Shown here: one piece after another, positions 57,966-64,000 of the stretch
How positions within the stretch are numbered: position 1 is the first letter of the stretch
Layout of the letters: every line of letters starts with the position of its first letter
Source of the DNA: Cladosporium sp. IMV 00045
Lineage: Eukaryota > Ascomycota > Dothideomycetes > Cladosporiales > Cladosporiaceae
NCBI GenBank assembly: GCA_001931905.2
Contig: MSJI02000766.1
Location: 1 to 64,000 of the forward strand
Length of the DNA: 64,000 nucleotides
Direction: 5' to 3'
Position numbers and translations under genes: made by a program
The notes under the pieces: generated by a model
The model's input: the letters and a program-made list of their open reading frames with translations, nothing else
Told to the model about the DNA's origin: nothing
Databases searched by the model: none

Positions 57966-60892
57966 ATGAGTTTCGGCTTCTCGGTGGGCGACTTCATTGC
58001 GGTCGCTCATCTTGCAACTGATGTAGGCGATGCGGCTTATGCCAACAACTGAACACTGTTCCGGAAAGCTGACGTTTATTCCAGGTCTACCAAAGATGCT
58101 CCGCAGCGGGCTCAAATTTCGCCTCGCTTTCACAAAAGGTCGACATACTTCGCGAAACTCTCGAGGTCACCAAGCAGCACATCGATGATGAGACTCCCAA
58201 CACACCAGGCCAGCTGCGATCTCTATCTGGCGCACGGCGGATGTGCGAGGACACTCTCAAGGATGTTGACGAGTTGTTGACGAAGTGTGAAAGCCTTGGG
58301 ACCAAGTCCAAACGCTTCATTGACAGAATGAGATTCACAACAGCCGACATTGCACGCCTTGAGTCTCGACTAGCGTCCAGTGGTGTATACTTGCAACAAT
58401 GCCATTTATCGCTCGTTCTTCTATCCTCGCGGAGAGTGGAGGAAAAATTGTTGAAGATTGAATCAGACTATAAGCAAGACAAACGCGCGAAGTCAGTGCT
58501 ATCGGCTGCGCTAGTGGACGGGCAAGATGTGGACCAAGAACAATTGATGGACCAGGCAGAATCTGACCTGATGAGCGAAGATGTCCACCCAGACGCGATC
58601 ACGTTGTATCGCCAAGGCATCAAAAGTTGGATCCTCGCTGCGTCAAATGAAGCCGATACTGGTGAAACACGACAGCGACCCAGAATTTCTCGCGCGTCCA
58701 CGAGTTTGGTTCAGCGCACCCAAAGGCACAATTCACATCAAGTCTCGAAGAACAGTTCATCGTCACAGACCCAGACAGAACAAACTGGCGCAAGAGATTC
58801 TGACGAAACCTTAGGCTTAGCGATGGCACCGTTTCAACTCCCGCCTTTAGACGCTGATGGAGCCTTGTCTGGACTGGCATCGATTGCAAATTCAGAGGCC
58901 CCCTCACGTGAAGCAAGCATCAAGTCGCACGCCAGCAAAGACTCTGATTGGCATCCGAGCAGCTCGGAAGATCCATGCTTCGTAACAGCAATGATTTTGA
59001 AACCCTTCAGTGTCGACCCGCTCAAGGAAGAAATGCCACTGGCTCGAAAGATTTTCTACTTCACACGTGCTTTCAATCAAATTGACTACTCTGAGCACGG
59101 TGTGCGAAGCAGACCGGACGTGATCAGCGCCTGTCAAGAAGTTATGAAAGCCATGACCTCCGACATCTCACCCTACCATTGCGATCGATTCATCTACGAA
59201 AGCGATAAGAACCACGACTATATGATCAATAAAGAGGAGTTTCTTGGTAGCATGATAGAAGCTTCAAAGGCCGCCCATGCGATCCTACGCGACAAGGCTC
59301 TCGGACGCATTCGAACAGATGTTCAAAGTGCTAATGCTGCAGCCGTAGATCGACAACTGGACTCCACTGGGAATGGCCGAAGATGCATTCGATCGTCACT
59401 CCCTTGGGGTTTCAGGTATACAGAAACAGACGATGAAAGGGTCTACGACTGCGTGGATCAACTTTGGCCTGACCACCAGCCGCAGCCATTACCGCTGTAT
59501 TCATTCACTTCCTTGGCCCAAGAAGTCGGCACTCGAGGGACTGGCATCCTCAACTCGTCAAGTTCTCGCTGGTCAGCTGTGTTACCGAAAGACCGACTTC
59601 GTGAATTCAACAGTACCTTCGACAGAGTGAAAAGCATAGCAGTCCGTTTTGACTTGTTGTATCGACCGGGATATACGGATGGGCTGAGCGATCTGGACGA
59701 AATGTTGGCAGTCCTCAACATCATACAGTCAGCTCTGCCATCCAAAGAGATCAAGGAGCATCTCATCAGTCTTCGACAGCTGCAAACGAAATGCGAAAGC
59801 ATAGGTCATCTTATGCGCGGATTCACATTCAGGCTCGAGGCTCTGGAAAACGAGATCCCACGACGTCCGTCACCGCAAACACTCAAAGACGACCTCACAG
59901 CCTGGAGACAGGCTCATATGGACGGATGGGCATGTTTCATCGCTGACTCGAGAGACTTTAGAGCATTGTGGACCGAAATCGTCGAAGGCATTACCGAATG
60001 TCGCAAGTGGTACGCTGGCTTCTGCGTGCCTTCCACGCAAGAAATCATCACGCCACACTCTCAACACGAGCGTTCGAAATGGTACAACACGCTGCAGATG
60101 CAAGCTCTCGATGTTGCCAGAGCGTACGTTGGGGGCATTCGCAACGACAATGCGCGTCGTCTGATTGAGCATGAAAGACAACCTCAACAAATCAAAATAA
60201 AAAGGCTTTGCTTGATCGAGGAGAATCATCAGACCGCACCGAAGCGATCACTGTTTTCTAAACGTTCGTACCTCCTTGCTCTGATCTATCTACTCTGCTT
60301 CTCACTAGCTAATGAAATTGTCGACAGCCAAGAAACATCCGCCCTCTCCACAGATAAAGTGCGCAATACTCACCGTGTTCCGAACATTGCAATCGGCGAG
60401 TGGATTTGAAAGAAAGACTCTATCCGGTCCCCACGTCTTTTATACCAGCGTACACGAAGATATAGTCTTGTGAGTTATTCGCGAAACGACGGCCTTCGCA
60501 TCGCAGCTGACAGGGAGACAGTTCGATTCCGAGTGATGTAAAAACGTTCGAACTCGTGCTTACCGCGGAAGATGACGACGGCGAGACAGTTGGCTATGAA
60601 CATGCGCGTACTTTTCCTACACAAGACGACGATCCTTCTTCGATTGTTCTGAGGAGGATCGCCAAATCCAAAAAGACTAAAGGTATGTTCACTGATCGCC
60701 CGCACGAACACTCCTCAAGATGTAGACTGAAGAGATTCAGATTTTGAACGATCTGTTTCACACACCTTTGGTACGATGAGAGCCGAATTGTCTATTACAT
60801 GGATTCGGCGTGCTGAATTCAAGCCTGAGCCGGAGGGTCCGTTTGTCTGGACGCGCCTGGTGGAGACGGACTCGCTTTTGCCGAAGGAGTGA
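57966..60892 (+). CDS. Large fungal protein of unknown function with EF-hand loop
   Basis: Best model 902 aa, exons 57966-58022, 58085-60358, 60413-60469, 60514-60682, 60741-60892. The start MSFGFSVGDFIAVAHLATD is the usual N-terminus of a group of fungal STAND/ankyrin-like and unknown proteins, followed by a coiled region (about 20-110). At about residue 405 there is a canonical EF-hand loop DKNHDYMINKEE (acids at 1, 5 and 12, Asn at 3), so calcium binding is plausible. Near residue 755 is a hydrophobic stretch YLLALIYLLCFSLANEI. Reading straight through exon 2 would stop at 60407-60409; the three downstream exons are inferred because donors, acceptors and phase all fit and the extension is well formed. 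Function not recognised. Confidence 0.75.
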
Positions 60893-61172
60893 ACTCCAAT
60901 GAGACTTCATGTGTACAAATTACGAAACAAGTAGATCATTGACAACGCCATAAGGCGCTTTTCAGCATCGTACTAGGGAAGCCTGGAAGCTCGAAAGGAC
61001 GTGGGCAATCGCACAGCATAAATTGGGCGGATGTCCATCGTTTACTGTACTGATGGACTCCCGTTTTCAAGGCCCATACAAGCATGATCCCAATTGTTGA
61101 TGTTGCCTTGATTTGGGCTTCTCGGGCACCGTGTCGCTCCGCATTCTTACGTATAGTCAAGAACACCTAAAC
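60893..61172. other. Convergent intergenic region
   Basis: 280 bp between two converging genes; nothing else was seen. Confidence 0.4.
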
Positions 61173-62763
61173 TCACGAGGCAACCTTGTTAGGCGCTTGC
61201 ACTTCATGCGTAACGCGAGCTTGTGAGCTCGCGTCGTCAGAAGGCTTACGCTCCTTATCGTCGGACTCCGCCGCGGTCGAAGGTTTGTCGAAGGAATCCC
61301 TTTCTGTGACTGGCACATGGTCTTTCATCGCCCACCACGTCGGTACGACAGCAAGCCCTGCAATCTCTGTCAGCTACTGACACCCGTACAATGAACTACG
61401 ATCAAAGTGTCCTTACCAAGAAGAACAGTGTTTACTCCCAGTGGTACGCGACCACCATGCCATTTCTGCGTATTCAGTCCGAAGGCGACACATTGACCCA
61501 GGCTCTCTTGACCACGTAGGATGCCGCAGTAGCGGGTGAGTTCCGACATGTTGTCAGTCGCCGTGGAAAGGAAATAGTAGAGCCAGTTTTGCAAAGCCTG
61601 GCGTGAGAAGTCCCATAGCAGCAACACAAAGAAGCCTTCAGTGAAACCGCGGTCGGTGTAATCGTATGCTGGAACGATCCGTGTGTACTTCTCTTGAATG
61701 ACCCACTGGTGAATGATTAGCTCTGGACGTCTCACATGTGCATGGCTTTTATGAGACTTACACCATATACCCACGCCACAATGTGGATCACCACAACATA
61801 CCAGAATCCAATGTGAATCCGTTGCTTCACCGAGAAGCGTTTGTAGTCGAGCCAAGTACTCATCACCTGAGAAGAGGCGAGGGTGCCGAAGTTGCTCACA
61901 AACCCGATGAGAGCACGAGCACGGACACCAAAGTAGATGGCCTGAAAGTTGTTGTGGTACTGATTGAAGTATGCCGCCCAAAATACAGGTAGTAATAGGA
62001 GGACTTCTCTCTTCCTGCTGGCACGCCAAAGGGCGACCATCTCCGCTTTGATGCTCTTCTCGCCACGAACGAGAACCTGACTACCATCTTTCCGCTCGAC
62101 TTTCTCAGGCGGAGTCAGGACCAATGCGACTGGGACAGCAAGGCACTGGAGTGCGATGAACACCAAGTATGTCTCATATCCGACGGCTCCACGATCGCGG
62201 TGATCTTCGGAATTATTCAGAGCCAGGACAATAGCACCTCCAACGAGGGGACCGCCAGTACGGAACCAGAGCCAGATGTTCATGTATCTGCCACGCTTTT
62301 CCGGCTCTGGATAGCCTAGCGCAATAGCCCCTTCACTGGCCCAGAACAACCCAGCAGAAATACCGCAAGAAGCCGCGCCGACGATGACGAACCAGATGTT
62401 CCCAAAGCGATTGTTACAATATAGACCAGCAGAATAAACAGGGTAGCCGATAGCACCCAGAACCAAGGTCCACGCCAGACCGAGGCGATTCGCAATCGGA
62501 GCTCCTAGGAAACAGAAGATAGCCATGAGTCCAAATACGAGTGCGTTGGCCGCGTTGATCAAGTAGGGTTCACGAGCACCTCCAGCACCCAATGAATTGA
62601 GCGCGTTCCAGAGACCAGGTGCCATGAAGCCCACGGTGCCGATGACGAAGGCATTGAAAAGGGTCGTGCGGTACCATGTCCTCTTGCGAGGACCTATAGG
62701 ATCGGTGGTGGGGAGGATCTCTTTTCCAGGGTCGGGGACTGGGTCAGGCAGGAGTTCCGGCAT
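61173..62763 (-). CDS. UNC93-like MFS membrane protein
   Basis: 496 aa; exons 62763-61762, 61720-61417, 61357-61173; introns about 41 and 59 bp. UNC93/DUF895 family: TLFNAFVIGTVGFMAPGLWN in helix 1, NALNSLGAGG, GAPIANRLG, ASCGISAGLFWASEGAIALG, PEKRGRYMNIWL and NQYHNNFQAIYF. About eleven to twelve helices, then a hydrophilic charged tail of about 50 residues (SDDKERKPSDDAS). An upstream in-frame ATG at 62865 was rejected because the added segment is Arg/Ser-rich and not family-like. Transport substrate unknown; some relatives influence ion channels or membrane trafficking. Confidence 0.9.
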
Positions 62764-63300
62764 GATGGGCGATTGATCTGCTTTCGAGAGTCGAGATCGC
62801 CGAAGCGGGCATGAGGAGAAACACGATTCATATTTCGTTCTTCTTTGAGGGAATGAATCTTTCAACTATCTTTCGAAACCAACAGACCTGCATGCACCTG
62901 CGCCACTTTTGCCGACATGGTTGAAGTTGCGTGATCGACTGGCTCGACTGGGCGACGCCGCCAAGTGAACAAGCGCGGTACGAAGCTGGCACGATTTGCT
63001 TGGATGCAGCTAATATCGCGATTAGTCGATGCAGGGTAGAGATAAACCTTTCGCCTTAATATTTGCGAGAAAGGAAGGTCGGTCTCGGCATGTCTGGGCG
63101 CATTTGAAGTCGACATTTCAACATTTATTGACGCCTTCGTCAGTTCAGCGCTCTTCGTCTTCGAAGATTTGTAGACTAGGCCAATTCCTGTGATGTGAGA
63201 GCGTCTCAAATATAGAATCCGTAGTGGTTGAAGACGCGATAATCAAGCTTTGTTTGTCTGCTCGGTGGATTATCACATCGTCCAAAAGCAGCGATCCAGC
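62764..63300. other. Intergenic region
   Basis: About 540 bp between two minus-strand genes. A 115-codon minus frame (62862-63209) lacks family signal and is not called. Confidence 0.4.
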
Positions 63301-64000
63301 TCAAATGACACTTCTAATCGCATTCTCAGGATCCAAAGAGCTTTGAGAAAAGTCTTGCTTCAGCTCACAGACATCAATACGTGCCCCAATCTCTCCAAGC
63401 CGCCCTTTAAAATCCTCATATCCCCTTTGAAGCACATCATCATTCTCGAGCAGCGAAGTTCCATTCGCCGCCAGAGCAGCTAATAACAGCATCGAAGCAG
63501 GCCTCAGAGCGGACGGGAGTCGACACATTGCCGGCTGCAAGATTGTTCGTCCCGTCATCTGGACCCGATGATTGTCGATCAAATGCACATCAACGCCGAA
63601 AGCCTCCAGTAAAGCGAAGTATGGTGCTCGTTGTTCGTACATCCAGTCGTGAAGCAGGGTCTCGCCGTTCGAGAGGGCTGCGATGGGTCCGAAGGCTGGT
63701 AAGTTGTCGACGTTGACGCCGAAGGGGTAGATGTTGGGGTGGATTTTGAGGTGAAGTGAGGTGAGTGAGCAGTCGCGGCCCTTGATTTCCAGGTCGCATA
63801 GAGTAATTGTTCTGCTTTTTGATGGGTACTGTGGACCTTCGGTTATGTTCAGGCCCATCTTCTTCAGTAGGCGAAGCTCCAGGGAGATGAATTCGAAGGG
63901 AACGCTTTTGATGCGAATGTTGCTCTTGGTCACGGCTGCGGTGGCAACAAAAAAGAATGCTTCTATGGGGTCTTCCAATATCGAAAAAGAAAGAGGGCGT
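63301..64000 (-). CDS. MurA/EPSP-synthase-family enolpyruvyl transferase (N-terminus beyond right edge)
   Basis: C-terminal 232 codons of an enolpyruvyl-transferase fold; the 5' part lies outside the window and no start is claimed. It resembles UDP-N-acetylglucosamine 1-carboxyvinyltransferase: EDPIEAFFFVATAAVTKS parallels the MurA D-R-I-E-A-G segment, NVDNLPAFGPIAAL the catalytic-Asp loop, ALRPASMLLLAALAANGTS the D-L-R-A-S/A segment with its Arg, and RGYEDFKGRLGEIGARI the C-terminal helix. MurA makes the first committed peptidoglycan precursor in bacteria, which fungi lack, so the substrate here is unknown. No intron in the visible part. The shikimate-pathway EPSP synthase is usually within AROM in fungi and is a poorer match. 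Confidence 0.8.
   Translation of the reverse strand, partial: RPLSFSILEDPIEAFFFVATAAVTKSNIRIKSVPFEFISLELRLLKKMGLNITEGPQYPSKSRTITLCDLEIKGRDCSLTSLHLKIHPNIYPFGVNVDNLPAFGPIAALSNGETLLHDWMYEQRAPYFALLEAFGVDVHLIDNHRVQMTGRTILQPAMCRLPSALRPASMLLLAALAANGTSLLENDDVLQRGYEDFKGRLGEIGARIDVCELKQDFSQSSLDPENAIRSVI

Noticed and set aside
62862..63209. 115-codon minus frame upstream of the UNC93-like gene
   Set aside because: It overlaps the UNC93-like leader, has no domain and no codon-use signal.
52302..63978. A peptidoglycan-like biosynthetic cluster made of the Ddl-like and MurA-like genes
   Set aside because: They are 10 kb apart with an amino acid transporter, an EF-hand protein and an UNC93-like gene between them, and no MurB-F homologs were seen.

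Overview
The window is nuclear DNA of a filamentous ascomycete. It has many short (about 41-90 bp) GT-AG introns, fungal Zn2Cys6 regulators, a peroxin, RNA polymerase I and ribosome-biogenesis genes, a NACHT/ankyrin gene, plant-cell-wall enzymes and MFS transporters. Gene density, intron size and gene families fit a Dothideomycete or another Pezizomycotina; the species cannot be told from the sequence alone. No CRISPR, rRNA or convincing tRNA was seen.

Layout. (1) 1-10.8 kb: a likely small-molecule or sugar catabolism cluster: two Zn2Cys6 regulators flank an MFS transporter, a Gfo/Idh/MocA oxidoreductase, an HSL-type alpha/beta hydrolase and a D-psicose/tagatose 3-epimerase-like TIM barrel. 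(2) 10.8-19.3 kb: a GPI-type surface protein, then three accessory membrane-protein genes (amino-acid permease, rhodopsin-domain protein, DUF6594-like protein), each interrupted by one in-frame stop. (3) 20-28.8 kb: a carbohydrate block: a secreted GH31 with the residues of sulfoquinovosidases, a secreted PL1 pectate lyase, an intracellular GH43 beta-xylosidase and a divergent MFS sugar transporter. (4) 29-39.6 kb: PEX3, a tandem pair of unknown two-exon paralogs, LSG1 and LTV1 head to head, and ureF. (5) 39.6-45.4 kb: an accessory island with an AT-rich stretch, a NACHT-ankyrin gene carrying an in-frame stop, a 310 bp MITE with a TAA target duplication, and a nucleoside-hydrolase relic. (6) 45.4-64 kb: RPA49, a promethin-like lipid-droplet protein, a UIM protein that looks like a catalytically dead USP, a D-Ala-D-Ala-ligase-like ATP-grasp enzyme, an mtr-like amino-acid transporter, a large EF-hand protein, an UNC93-like MFS protein and, running off the right edge, a MurA/EPSP-synthase-family enzyme.

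Housekeeping genes (PEX3, LSG1, LTV1, RPA49, ureF) read cleanly, while disruptions concentrate at 14-19 kb and 44-45 kb. Exon structures were built by hand from splice consensus, reading-frame phase and family knowledge. No alignments or searches were run.
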